This document shows, one piece after another, positions 1 through 13,790 of a DNA stretch of 64,000 nucleotides. Numbering within the stretch: the first letter of the stretch is position 1; each line of letters opens with the position of its first letter. The notes beneath the pieces were generated by a model. That model ran no database searches and was not told the origin of the DNA. It worked only from the letters and a program-made list of their open reading frames with translations. The position numbers and the translations under genes were made by a program. Origin of the DNA: Hirudinaria manillensis (Eukaryota > Annelida > Clitellata > Hirudinida > Hirudinidae); assembly GCA_034509925.1 (NCBI GenBank), contig CM067529.1:5155001-5219000 (forward strand). Direction: 5' to 3'.

Positions 1-26
1 TTGTTTTAATAAAAAGATTTTTTCAG

Positions 27-3000
27 ATTCAAATGCAACCTATTTTGGTTCATGCAGTTTGTTCATCAAACAGTGCAAAACTGAAACAACTTTGCAACAA
101 AGAAGTCATTCAACTTTTAAACAAAGTAATGAAACTTTCAAAATAATTTTGAAATTATTTTTGGTAAAAAACTGTGTTAACGTTTTTAAAATTCTTCAGC
201 ATCCAAGTTATCTTGAAGTGTACAAAACAGCCATTAAAGAATCAAAGGCCCCTCTGCTTTTCTTCTCCTTTGTTGGGATTCTGTTGAACCATCTATCGGA
301 GATAAAAGACACGAAATCCATCGATGAAATTAAGGTGAGCAGTGTAAATCGACCGATTCTCAATTGACCGATCATTGTTTAACAAAAACACTGCTCTTTA
401 TTCAATTCAAGGTTGTGTACAGAGACCATTATGTGGAGTTGGTGGTGAAAAGTCGAGAGAAAGTGAACGACATCAATTTAAATTCATGCCAATCATTCCT
501 CTCTTATTTAAACCACGAAGACTTCAAGTCGTTCGTCTGGCCTACTGTCGACAGGTTCATGCTCAGAAATCCCGAAATCACCCTCTCTTGTGAGATCCTT
601 GTCTTACTTTGTTGCATTTTCAGGTTTTCATTAAACAGTATATTATATGAACAGTAGCTTTTCGATGCTTTGCACTGAATTTTTAAGTCGGACCATGATA
701 ATGATAATGACTTTCATGATCTTTCAGGTTTGACAAAACTTATTGGTGGCCTGTCCATTGATTTAAGCATCTATGCCCTTGACATAGGAAAGCATCTGGC
801 AGGTTTGTGATTGGTGGACATTATTTTGTGAGAAGTCATTGAATGAATGATTTCCTTCTAAAATGTAGCTCAGTGCATCTCAAAGGAGGAGTTGCAGCAA
901 GCTCTGGCTGTCGAGGGATGTCTTCTTTTGGCCGAGCAGTGCACGGATTCTTCTGCCATTAAGAAATTGATCGATCACTTGTTCAAGGTTCTTGCTGGTA
1001 AATAATAAACACTTGGTTATTGATTCGTTCAACTTTGAACGATGCTTTTATATGCAATGTCTGTCAATGCAATGTGATGTCATCGAACTGCAACTGACAG
1101 GTTCAGAGGGCAAGCTCTCTTTGGTGTCCCAGAAGGTGAACGTCTTAAGTGCCATCGGGAACTGCAGTCGGATGCCCTTCTCAGGAACCTCGGCAGAAGA
1201 AGTCGCTTCTTTCGTTCTCGTTCAGTTCGTCAAATATCTTCAAACCGAATGTGAGTCTTTCTGAGTTTAAGCAAATTATCAACAAGATGGTCTCATTATT
1301 TTGGTGATTTTCATTGTAATTGGCTATTTTCATTTAAATTGTATCAATTTTAATTAATTATTATTTAATTAATTAATCAACTATTCCATTAATTCTTTGT
1401 CGTTCTTCGTTTTTTTAGCCGCAGAGTCTGCGATGACTCATGCCGCCACGATAATGCAGCAGTGGACGTGCAAGCTGTCATCTTCTGTTCCTCTGGAATT
1501 TATACAATGGGTCGACAAGCTGTTGACAAACAAAACTTCAACTTCCAACTTTAGGTCGCCCGTCCTTCTCTGTCTGTCCAAACTCAAAGGTTTGCCATCA
1601 TTTATGCTTTTTCCACAATGATTTTGTGTGTGTGTGTGTGATTTTGCAATTTAAATATTTAAGTCTCTTACTTTATCACGAAAAAATTGATGCGTGACGA
1701 GAGCCGATAACAACAAGTATAATATTTTTTGTTGTGTTTTTTTTGTTTGATCTTCTCTGCTCACTCTGCCATTCACTCGATCTATTAATAAGATAATAAT
1801 GATAATTCATCATTAGTAATAATTAAAAGACAATTGCCTATCTTGCAACAGTTGAAGTTCTTTCTCAAATGACAAAATGCCTGCCAACCATCATCCAGGC
1901 TTTTGAGAAGTGCATCAGTCAGACTTTCCAGCTACAATTGGCAACGGAAGCCATTCATGCAGCTTGTCTTGCTCTGAGACTTGTCGAAATTGATTTCTCT
2001 TTCGGTGAGATTTTTGTTGGCAACGTCAATCGATCGAGTGAAGATGTTTTCTTCGGAATAATTTAAATATAATTTAATTAAAATTTTGTGATTGTTTTTA
2101 GCTCCAAAGTGCAGTTCTCTTTTGAATGCATTGCTCGATTGTGACAAGCAGTACTTTACCAACGACAAATTCTTGAAATCTGCTCCAAAAGAAGGTTAAT
2201 GTCGTTAGAGAGAATGTTGTCTTTGTTTGACAAAAAAATATTTGGTTTGTGATTTATTTATTTTTTTTTATCTTGCAGCCTTGGTTTCACTGAGTAACGT
2301 TTGCATCTTGCTCTTCACGCTCTACTCAGGGAAATTGAACGATAAGCATCTCAGGTTCTCGTCGTTTAGTATCTTCGATAGATCTTTTGCATGATGTCAA
2401 TGTGCATAATTAATTATATTAATGATGGATTTATAATTCAGTTTGTATGCAAGGGCATTGCTGCTCGTTGCCATAAGAGGAGATTACGAGTGCAGGAAGA
2501 TGATATTGCAAAAGTTAAAGAGGTTGACGTCATCCACGGATGGATTCTCGTACGTCTTTCTTCTTCTTGCGGAGCTCTCTCATCTAGTTGCTTCTGCCAA
2601 GGTCGGTCTTTGGTGTTCATTTCTGTGACACGTATTAAACAATTCATATTCATGGTAGTTAATATTTAACGATTTTCGATTACGCGCGTCGAATAATTAA
2701 GTAGTCTCGCGTTACGCGGATGCTCGTACGTGCAGGCGTTCGAGCAAGAACAAGACGAAGATCCGGAGAAGATAAAGGGACACGTCAAGTCGTTGTACGA
2801 CGTTTACCTCGTGTTGTGTGGAGCTTCTTCAGATGAGAACAATTCAAAGAAGATTGCCAAGGAGATTCTGGTTCAAGTTCACCATCCTTTCATTTGTCAG
2901 TCAACATTTTTCTTCCACTAATTATTTATTTATTAATTAGGTTATTAATGCTTTACCTTGTCTTATTTTTTTCTAGCTCAAAATATACCTGGCATCTGGA

Positions 3001-6000
3001 TGAAGTTGCTGGAAAAGCTAAACATTGAACCAAAGAAATTTGTGGAAGAAACTTCAGATCTATATGAAAACTTCAGATCATCTGACATCACGCCTGTGAG
3101 TGAATTTCTACATACATAAACTTTCTTGTAATTGTCAAATTTTAGTGGATTATCAAACAAATATCATCAAAAATTCCAAGTTGTTGTACAAAATAATTTG
3201 CAAATAAAATGAAGAAAAATATAATTGATAAGCTAATCATAACGGTTATTAATTTCTCAAAAGTCCCACACGAATGCACTTCGTAACCTCACTCGCCTCG
3301 CACCAACGAAAATGTTCGAGTTCCTCAAGAATGAAGTTTTGCCAATTTACTCGAATCCTGCTCTTCTCAAAGTCACCTCCGAAGAACATGTTTTGCTTTC
3401 GTGGCCCGAGGGGGAACTTTATGATAAATCCATCTGCGAACCGTGAGTTTGTGGCTTCTTTCGGTGGTAGTTTAGTTCGTCTCTCTCATCTCTCGTGGTT
3501 GAAATGTCGAGTGGATTGTTTAAAACAAAATTGTCTATTTCAATTAATAAAAAAAATAAAGCTTGAATTCTTTAGCTTTCAATGGAAACAAAATAAAATT
3601 TTGATTTGATTATGTAAGACTAAACACTAATTGATTGTGTTTTATTATTTGCGGTAACAACAATAGGAAATATGAAGAGAAGGAATCGAACATCAAGAGA
3701 GAAAATAAGTTGTATTCTTACAAGGAGCAACTATTGGAGATGGAACTGAAAAAGGCAAACAATATTTGTTAATTACTTTGTTTTAAAACAAATATAACAA
3801 ATAAATATTCACTGTGTACAATAGTTGATATTTATTTTATATGAATTTGTCAGGAGTTGGCTAAGAAAAATCCAGTAAAAGAAGATCAGAAGTTGTCAAA
3901 AAAACAGCAGGAGATGGTTGGTGAACAACTGGCAAAGGAAACAAACACTAGAAACAGATTGAAAAAGGTTCGTCTTTTGACATTGGATCTCTCGAGCGCG
4001 CAGGACGCTCAGAACTCTTTCGAACTCCTTTCAGATGCTTTCCGAATTGGAACATGCCAACAAACTGGTCGAGGCTTGCACGGGAGGGGACGCGGAACAA
4101 ATGAGACTCAATTTTCATTGGCTCCTCCCGACTCTCGTCGGATTGTTCGAATCGCTTCTTGCGGCTCCTTCCGTTACAAAGTTGTTCTTGAAATTGGAGG
4201 ACGTAGCTTTCAATGGACAGCATAAGAGTTGGCCTGCTTTGCAAGGTATTTGGTATTTGTGCTTGATCTGCTTGAGTTCTAAGCAGACAGTTTGTAAGTT
4301 TAGCAATTCGATTCTAATTTCAAAGGGATGTTGATTTTTCAGGACCTCTTTTGTCTCATTGCACGTTGAGGTTGTTGAAACCCAAATGTGCTCTCGATGG
4401 GAACTGGAGCTTTGAACCATTGGATAAGCAAGTCGAAAGAATCATTAATTGGATATTTTCTGCAACCCAACCGAAGAACAAACAATTGTTCCGTGCTCCC
4501 ACTTTCAACTTTTTCTTCTTCTTCCTTCGATCGGTTCTTAAGCAAAAAATTCTCCCGGAGGAGGAACTATTGAAGTGTTTGTCCATCATGTCCTGCCACG
4601 TGAAAGTGAATCCCGAAGATTCGTCTCCGGAGGTAATCGTTTCTTTCGTCGATCGGACTCTTGCCTCGTTATTAATCTGTTTTATTTTCATTACGATAGG
4701 CCAATCCGAAACACCTTCCACGCAAAGAAGTCATGAAATTGTGCATCCACGTCATAGGAACCGAAGAGGGTCCGATGCAAGACGAGGCAAGGAAGTGCCT
4801 CCAGAATGTTTGCCATGCGTGCAGTGGAAATCGGGGATGCGTCGTGGCTTCGGAGGATGAAATAGATTGTCTTCTCGAGTACATTTTCTCTCCTATGCCC
4901 GTCGTCAGGAATGCAGCCCTTGAAGTTTGTACATTAAACGGCTTTTTTGTGATAATGATTGTTTTGTTCTGCAACAGTGATATGGTTTTTATTTACAGTC
5001 TCTGATGATCATTTCAAAAGTGTTCGATATTTCTGACTTGAAATCCCAGAAGACGTTGAAATTGCTGTCCATTTTGTGGATGGCAAAATTTGATGTTGTG
5101 GAAGACAACAAAGTTGCTGCAAACGAGTGAGTTCATGAATTAATGAAGGATTAACACGTACAATGTGAATGTTAAACGTGATATCCGATCACATTTCAGT
5201 GACTTCATTTATAGTTTATAATGTTTTCCATATGATTTCAAAGGCTGTTTGAAGGCTTGCCTGTACCCGATTGCGAACAGTTTGTGGATCTCTTGGCTAG
5301 CTTCACCGTACATCACGAAACTTGCGTCAGGGAAGCCTCGTCCGCTGCCCTCGCAGAAGCGCTTTCTCTCAACCAGCAGCATGTCGCTCGAATTCTCAAC
5401 AAATTGCTCGACTTGTACAAAGAAAAGCTTCATGTGAGGACCTTTTAAGGCTTCAGAAAAGCGATTTCACGACTTAACGAAACGACGTCTTTGCAGATCG
5501 AACCTGCCGTCCTGGATCAGTTCGGACGCGTCCTGAAGGAAGCCTCGCCCGACAATCACCCGTCCAGGTGCGGAATCACCCTCGCGCTCGGAAAAATCGC
5601 TCCGCTGATGGAAGACGAGGGAGTCGAGATCGTCTTCAAGTTCTTCATATCGAGCGGATTGGTGGACAGGAACAAGGAAGTTCAGTCGGAAATGCTCGAT
5701 TCTGCTCTGCAAGTCGTCAATCATCACGGGCAGGTGGGAGAATGCAGAAGAGAACTTTGCTTTTTGCAGTTGAATGATTGATTGATTTATTAATTAATTT
5801 TTGTTTATTTTCAAAGAAAAATTTGGACTTCCTCTTGGAGACGTTCCAGGACTTTCTTAAAACGGCTCCGAAGACGGGAAAGTACGACTTTGCAAGGCAG
5901 AGCGTCGTCATCCTCATGGGAACTCTTGCCAAGCATTTGGAAGAGGGGCACCCGGTCTTGAAGCCGGTCGTTCTCAAGCTCATCGACACCTTGTCCACGC

Positions 6001-9000
6001 CTTCTGAACAGGTTTAAAAGATTTTTAAAATGGACGTACGTCATGCATTAACGTTAGGACGTGCGCCCCTGATTTTGGAGATGCCATTTTACTAATCCAT
6101 GAAGGGAATCTGGCCAATTATCATTACTGCTGTACATTTAAGAAGCACTGCATTACCAAGAGCCAATTTGCACAATTGTTTGTTTACATTTCATTGGCGA
6201 TAGAGTCTGGCATAGAATAATAGTCGAACATTATATTTGTTTCAAGTTATTTAAAGAAGTTTATTATTATTACTTTGGTGTTTATTATTTATTGATTTCA
6301 TTAACAACACATACATATGCTTTGGTGATCTAAAGGTGCAAGCAGCAGTTGCCAACTGCCTGTCCCCATTGGTCCTGCCTATCAAGGGCGATGCCCCAGG
6401 ACTGGTGAAGAACTTGTTGACGATTTTGTTGGAGTCCGACAAATATGGAGAGAGGAGGGGTGCAGCTTACGGCTTGGCAGGATTCGTGAAGGGACTCGGC
6501 ATTTTGTCATTGAAGCAGTTGGACATTATAACCGTCCTGACGGAGGCCATTCAAAATAAAAAGAACATCAAGCATAGAGAAGGTAAGTTATCAGAAATAA
6601 TTTCAACTCAAATGGCCAGAAATTATGTTTAATTTTAATTTTCTTATTTCTTAATTAATTTATAATTTATTATTATAATTATAATAATGATTCTTTGACA
6701 TATACTCTCAGTGAGTTCCTAAGTAGTGGGTTCTACTAAAGATAATTTTCCATACTCAACTGATACGATTTGATGCATTGGATTTTTGTTAGATTTATTA
6801 ACTTTTTGTTATTTACCAATAACAAAACAACAGAATAACAGTCACCTAAATAATAATAGTAAGATTTGGTATGTTTAAGTTATTATATGGCTTGGGTTGG
6901 TCTGCATTATATCATTATGACTCATAATTTATGAGTTTACCATAGCACTGATAGAGGATTACATTCAATTATATGTTTAATAAGTAACATGAAAATATAT
7001 AAACCAAGAATTGTTTGAGTAAAAGATATTTGTTCAACAAATGTTTTTAATATGTTTTAATATAATTTAAATAAATTAAATTAAATACACTCCTAATTTT
7101 GCCAGGATCCTTACTTGCCTTTGAGCTGTTGTGCCAAACATTGGGAAGGCTTTTTGAGCCGTACGTTGTTCATCTGCTGCCATATCTTCTACTCAGTTTT
7201 GGTGACAGCATTCCACAGATCAGGAAGGTTTGTATTCTCATATTTATTCAGACATCAACTTTGTTGGTGCAGTTGCAACAATAGAGAGCAATGATTTTTT
7301 TTAGAAATAAAAATTTATTAAAAATATATTTTTACAGGCTGCTGATGAAACCGCAAAAGTGGTGATGGGCAATTTGAGTGCTCACGGAGTCAAGCTCGTT
7401 CTTCCGTCACTTCTGAATGCAATCGATAATGAGTCGTCGTGGAGGACCAAATGCGGTAATTTCACTTTCTTTAATTAAATCTGTTTGGATGAATAACTGC
7501 ATGCGATGTGTGGGGAGTGACACATCTCTTTGAAAATGCTCTTCTAAGGTACAATTAAAAATTAACTATTTCCTAGGATCTGTGGAGTTATTGGGAGCCA
7601 TGGCACACTGCGCACCAAAGCAGCTCTCAGCCTGTCTACCCAACATCGTGCCAAAATTGCTGGAGGTCCTCACCGATTCTCATGTCAAAGTTCAAAGTGC
7701 AGGATGTCAGGCTCTCAAGCAGATCGGTTCTGTAATTAGAAATCCAGAGATTCAGGGTTAGAAATTTAAATCTTTTATGAGTAACCTCTAGAAATATTTT
7801 ACCATATAAACCTGAAAATATTAAATTGAACTACTAATTTAATATTAAACTTAATGCTTGCATTTTTATAGCCGTCGTGCCTGTGTTGTTAGAAGCTCTC
7901 CAAGATCCGACCAAAAAAACAAACGCTGCGCTTCAAAAATTGCTCGACACGAAGTTCGTGCACTTCATCGATTCTCCCTCTCTGGCCCTCATCATGCCCG
8001 TGGTTCAGAGGGCGCTGACGGATCGATCGACCGAAACCAGGAAGATAGCGGCCCAAATCGTCGGCAACATGTACTCCCTGACGGACCAGAAGGACCTGTC
8101 GCCGTACCTGCCCACGCTGGTTCCCGGACTCAAGCAGTCTTTGCTTAGTCCGATGCCGGAGGTTAGGTCTGCATCTGCCAGAGCTTTTGGAACGATGGTG
8201 AGAGGAATGGGCGAGAAGGGAATCGACGACCTGATTCCTTGGCTCATGCAGACTCTCACCTCAGAGTCCAGCACTGTCGACAGATCTGGCGCTGCCCAGG
8301 GTAGGTTGTTTTAAATGTATTTAATTGCTATAATTGTTAAATATTTTAAATCAATTGTCATTATCCTTATCATCACCGTCATCATCGTTATCACAATTCC
8401 CCCACTGAAACCATATTATTATTATGAAAACATCACTGGCTTGAGGGAGACATTGTAATGTATCTTAAAGATTTTGTCATTTAAATTTTCATTACAATCT
8501 TACAGGTCTTAGTGAAGTGGTTGGAGGTTTAGGCTTGGAAAAGTTGAACAGTTTGATGCCGGACATCATCAAGACGGCAGATCGGGTGGACATCGCCCCC
8601 AACGTGAGGGACGGGTACATCATGATGTACATTTACCTCCCCGCCGTTTTTGGAGAGGACTTCATTCCTTACGTCGGAAGCGTAATACCTTCCGTATTAA
8701 AGGTTTGCTTGCCTGGTCACGTTCCAAAAAAGATTGAACCTATTGAACGAAAGATTGTGATGATTAAGTGTTGGATGACAAATGAGACAACTTGTAAAGC
8801 AACTTGGATTATAACTTTCCTTGTTTGCTTCAAGCATTTTGAGATTGCAAAATGGTTCGTGAGGTTCACAAAGACCTCTGTAATCAGAACAAATGCTGTA
8901 ATGGATTTTGTAAATCATCTTGAACATAAATGTATTATCGAATATTTAAAGTTACAGTGTTGACATCTTCTCATGCATAATTTATATTCTTTGTTTGATA

Positions 9001-12000
9001 ATTGTTTGTTTACATAGGCTTTGGCAGACGAAACCGAATACGTCAGGGACACGGCTTTGAAGGCCGGACAAAGAATCGTCAACCTGTATGCCGACACTGC
9101 CATAGAATTGCTGCTGCCCGAAGTTGAGAAGGGTCTATTTGATGACAACTGGAGGATCAGGTTCAGTTCTGTGCAACTGTTGGGAGACATTCTCTTCAAA
9201 ATCTCAGGTAACTCATTATTAGAATAACATCAATTAAACATAGTTTGATGATTAAATTCTAACCTTTTACAGGGCAGTTTTTATAATTATTTATATTATG
9301 TTTATTATACATAAATAATTATTTACATTATGTTTATTCAATATTCTTACCAGGCGTCTCCGGTAAAATGACGACAGACGGCGCTGGCGAGGACGACAAC
9401 TTCGGATCCGAAATCTCGCAGAAGTCCATCCTGGCCGCTCTGGGCGTGGAGCGCTACAACCGCGTGTTCGCCGGTCTTTACATCTGCAGGCAGGACACGG
9501 CCCTTCAAGTGAGACAGTCTGCCCTCCACATTTGGAAGATGATCGTCACCCATACTCCGAGAACTCTCAAGAACATCATGTCGGATCTTTTCCACATGTT
9601 GCTCGGTTGCCTGGCGAGTCAGAGTCACGACAAGAGACAGGTGATTTATTCTGACGTCTTTGGATTCTTTAAGCATTTGCTCAAATAATTGATTCTGTGG
9701 TTTATTAATAATATTAAATTTAGAATGACCTTTATTAATTAATTAATGCGAATAACTCGACTTTTTCCAAACTCATTTGATTCTACGGCCGAATTCCAGG
9801 TGGCTGCCAGGGCTCTCGGTGATATTGTGAAGAAGTTGGGAGAAAAGGTGCTTCCAGAGATCATTCCCATTCTGGAGAAGGGTCTCGACTCGGAAGATTG
9901 CGACCAAAGGCAGGGCGTTTGCATCGGTCTCAGTGAAATAATGAATGCCACGAGCAGAGATCACGTAATGCTTTTGAATTTTGTATAAAATTCATTGTAA
10001 ATGCTAAAGAATATTAAGTTTAATTTTATTTATTTATTCATTCATTAATTTAACTAATTAAATTGTTCGTTGCAGGTCATCTTGTTTGCCGACAGTTTGA
10101 TCCCGAGTATGAGGAAAGCCCTCTGCGATCCTCTTCCTCCTGTCAGAGAAGCTGCAGCTGCAACCTTTGACATTCTCCACAACAACTTGGGTGCCCGAAC
10201 CTTGGAGGACATATTGCCTGACCTTTTGAAGAAGCTGGCAAGTGTTAATTTGCAATCAATGGCAACTTTGTGATTACTAAATTTATGATGCTAATTAGAT
10301 TTATTGCTGCTATTTCTAAGGACGACCCTGTGCAGTCTGAATATGCTTTAGATGGTTTGAGACAAGTCATGGCAGTCAAGAGCAGAGTTGTCCTGCCTTA
10401 CCTCATACCACAGGTAACTTACATTCAATTATATTTTCCAGCATTGAATGGATTCCACATAATATTCAGCCATCATTTAACTCCACAAAGCTTGGAACTT
10501 GTTAATAACAATTAGACAATTAGTGAAATATAGTTTCAAAAGAATGATAACATGTCGAGCCAATATATATATAATGTTATGTGACACTTTGCAGCTGATC
10601 GCTCCCCCAGTGAATGCGAGAGCTCTGTGCTTTCTCTCCTCGGTCGCAGGTGATGCACTCACAAAACATCTTTCAAAAGTGTTGCCAGCCATCACCGCCT
10701 CGTTGGCTCTCAAGCTGGGGACTCCAGAAGAGGAACAGGTTGGAGTTCCTTACTCATTACTGCTATTACAGATAATACTGCTATTATTGCTAATAGCTTT
10801 CAAGTTGGATGGCCAAGCATTGCATGGGAATTCGTGTATTGTTTTTACAAAATAGCTTGCCTTTATTAGCACTTATTTTTGACTTAAATCCTCTTTTCAG
10901 GAGATGCAATATTGCAAATCGGTCGTGCTGTCGTTGCACAGCGATGCTACAATCAGGATAACGATGGAAGCCATGATCGGCGGAGCCAACAATGCAGAAC
11001 ATCCTCCAGCGACCAGAGTGGCATTCTTGAAGTTGCTGCACGTTTTCTGCGAACAGTCAAAAGCCGATTTAACGGAATTTATTCCTCAGTTACTGAGATC
11101 TCTCATCCATCATTCCGTTGAAACGAACGAGGGGATCATAAACACCGCATGGGACTGCTTGAATTCTGTCGTGAAGGTGATCATCAAAATCATTTACGAA
11201 AGTATTTTAAGATGTTTACGTAATAGAAATTGCTAATTTATTTATTTATTTATTGCAGAAATTGGACTCTAGCACAATGCTGCAGTACATCAGCCAAATC
11301 AGACAAGCAATTAGATTTGCAGTTGCTGACCTTAAAAATGGCGTTGAAGAATTACCCGGATTTTCCATTCCAAAGAAGGTTAAATTTCCATTTTTAAAAT
11401 CAGATCTACATTTTATTTTATAACCAGGAAAGTACCTTTTTAAACATTGCTTTGTTTTGAAAGATTAAAATTATTATTTAGATATTATGTTTTAATTAAG
11501 GCATAATTCATGTTGCTCTTAATATTTTGTGATTGCATTGCATATATTGATTACTATTTGCATATATTGATTACTATTTGCATATAATGCCCGAAGGATG
11601 GCATTGTTAGACTAATTAATGCTTGACTTGTTCCACTTGTTACTCTGAAGGGAATCATTCCTTTGGTCGTCATCTTCCGAGAGGGCGTGTTGTCCGGTGG
11701 TGCGGAAGCCAAGGAAAGTGCATCCATAGGTCTGACGGAAGCGATCAAAAGGACCAGTGCAGAGGCTCTCAAGCCCTCCGTAATAAATATAACAGGTGCC
11801 CTCATCAGAATTCTCGGGGACAGATACAGTTATAATGTCAAAGCCGCCATGCTGGATACTTTGAATCTTCTGCTTGCTAAGGTATTTTTAACTAGTAGAA
11901 TTAGTTATTCTATGGTGGTCTTTTCATAATTGATTAGTAATTATTAATAATTTACTTTAAAATGTGTCAATTAGTTAATAAGATATTTATATTTGCCTCA

Positions 12001-13449
12001 ATAGTGTGGAGCCAGTCTGAAGCCATTTTTACCTCAGCTTCAAACAACTTTCATGAAGGCTTTCAATGACATTAACAAAGGTGTCAGAATAAAAGCAGCC
12101 GATGGTCTGGGACGATTGGTATCCCTACACAACAGGATCGATTCTTTATTTACTGAGCTCATTACTCTGACCAAGGCTTCTGAGGACGTAGGCATGAGGT
12201 TAACTTGCCATTTGATCTAATTACAATTTGATTGTATCTCTGCTTAATTAACAATTTAATAATTTGATGCTACTGTTGCAAAATAGGGACACATTGATCC
12301 AAGGTATAAGGTTGTGCCTGGTAAATAGAAACTGCAAAATCAATGACAAGACCCAGAAGGAGTTGAGCCAAATGTTGGAATCCCTTGCAACATCGGGAGT
12401 CGATTCCACGAGAGTGGTTGCCGCTGCCTGCCTCGGTGCCCTGTGTGTCCGCCTTGATCCAGATCTCCTCGCTTCCACCCTCAATGGCTCCCTTCTTGGT
12501 ACGGTTTTGTTTTCAAAATTCATCGTTGTGCAACTTAAATCGTCCTTCATGATAAAGGATCACTGTTTTTGTTTGCAGACACTGATTCTTCTTTGGACTG
12601 GGCACTGAGGTACAACAAAAGCATCTCATTGAGCATAGCATTGAAGGAGTGTCCTGAGAAGATCATTTCCCTTGGTGGTGATAAAATTAAGAAGTCTCTT
12701 ATGATGTTCTCATCTGCAGACAGGGTTAATAAAAATAATAGCATTTTACATTTAATAATAACAATTAATAATAATAATGGTTGATAAATAGCACAATTTA
12801 AATATTGTCAACTTGGATAGAGAGCAACCATTGGCATTCATTTAACATTTTTGTAGATCCCCATTAGCTTGAGTGGACTCCAAGGAACTGCCTACTTTTT
12901 GCATCATCAAATTGTGACTGGCTCTCCCCTCGATGAAGATTTGTTGAACCTTTTAGCCAAGGTATTTAAAAGCACTTTGGAGAATTTCTAGATGCCTGTG
13001 ATTTCATTAATTTTAGAGCATGAAGGTGGAATCAAACGATGTCAAGCAACTGGTTGCACAAATCATTTCCATCTTGGGTCAGTCGGCTTCCGACAAAGAA
13101 CCCGATTCTGCACTGCTGAAGGTGCTCGTGCCGACAGTATTGAACGGCGCAAAAGACAAGAACGCCGTGGTCAAGTCGTTCAGCGAACATGCCCTGGTGT
13201 CTGTCCTCAGATACCGCAAAGACGACGCCATCTACCAGGTTATTTTCTTCGATGCCCTGCAAAGCCAGGCATTTATAAAACTAAAATTAAACACAAATTG
13301 AACTGCCGATTTCTTCTTAGATGTGCATGGAGATGTTGGAACCGACGATGAAAAGCACGTTGAGCGACGTTGCCAGCAAAGTTCTCAAGAAACTTTCGAC
13401 TCAGCCAGAATTGCCCGAGGAGGACATAGACACCACCCTCCTCAAATAG
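27..13449 (+). CDS. GCN1: GCN1 (eIF2-alpha kinase GCN2 activator), 5'-partial, 44 exons
   Basis: Giant HEAT-repeat protein that sits on ribosomes and activates the kinase GCN2 in the integrated stress response. The spliced frame gives 2507 residues ending at TAG 13447-13449. Animal GCN1 is about 2670 residues, so roughly the first 150 lie off the window. Exon phases are continuous throughout. Recognisable family stretches include PEGELYDKS (exon 14), [18 protein letters not shown] (exon 24), [11 protein letters not shown] (exon 28) and [12 protein letters not shown] (exon 32). Exons: 27-125, 200-334, 412-589, 728-802, 869-997, 1101-1250, 1419-1589, 1852-2004, 2102-2194, 2279-2354, 2442-2601, 2736-2895, 2977-3095, 3264-3442, 3667-3754, 3854-3967, 4035-4245, 4343-4632, 4700-4924, 4999-5126, 5244-5433, 5497-5733, 5817-6011, 6336-6582, 7106-7227, 7338-7455, 7577-7756, 7872-8300, 8506-8702, 9018-9207, 9354-9640, 9800-9964, 10076-10237, 10321-10413, 10595-10738, 10901-11176, 11259-11378, 11651-11881, 12005-12198, 12287-12498, 12579-12724, 12857-12961, 13017-13238, 13321-13449. 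Least certain is the 4245/4343 junction, chosen because the stronger downstream GTAAGT donor would create a stop. Confidence 0.93.
3755..3853 (+). other. GC-AG intron in GCN1
   Basis: The exon ends AAAAAG and the intron begins GCAAAC and ends TTGTCAG. Only the GC donor keeps the frame (phase 0, Lys then Glu). The next GT downstream (GTTAAT) would produce an in-frame stop at the junction. Confidence 0.75.
10238..10320 (+). other. GC-AG intron in GCN1 with consensus GCAAGT donor
   Basis: The donor reads CTG|GCAAGT, the textbook GC-AG consensus, and the acceptor is TTTCTAAG|GAC. The junction gives Leu-Asp-Asp in phase 0, matching the family. The nearby GT (A|GTGTTA) shifts the frame. Confidence 0.85.
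11541..11585 (+). repeat. 20-bp tandem duplication inside a GCN1 intron
   Basis: The unit GCATATATTGATTACTATTT occurs twice head-to-tail, followed by a third partial copy. It lies within intron 11379-11650. Confidence 0.8.
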
Positions 13450-13790
13450 AATTTGAACTCATTTTAGGCTTATTGAAAGTAAACATTTCCAACATTCTGA
13501 AATAAACATACGGGACTGCATAACACGTTGTTGCTCTATAAATATAATCCCAGGTATTTTATGGATACTCTTGACTTTAGTCATGCTCAATAACAACATA
13601 TCTCAATGCCTAGGACCAAACTAAAATGAGTGTTGTAAGTGTCACTTAAGATTTACTTGGAGACTTTGAAAAAGAATTTATTTGCTGCAGTTGTCAAATA
13701 CGTTAAGATGTACAGATATCAACACACTGCAACAACAAATTACGATTGCTTATTACAAATTATGATCATTATTTATTGTCACAAAGGTCC
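13450..13790. other. Convergent intergenic gap, GCN1 / SRD5A3
   Basis: Tail-to-tail spacer of about 340 bp holding the poly(A) signals of both genes: AATAAA at 13501 on plus, and TTTATT at 13772-13777, which is AATAAA on minus. No other coding signal was seen. Confidence 0.75.
13501..13506 (+). terminator. Poly(A) signal of GCN1
   Basis: AATAAA lies 52 bp after the GCN1 stop in the convergent gap before SRD5A3. Confidence 0.7.

Noticed and set aside
4351..4860. 169-codon independent ORF
   Set aside because: GCN1 exon 18 read through its donor at 4633. The C-terminal part is out of frame with GCN1.
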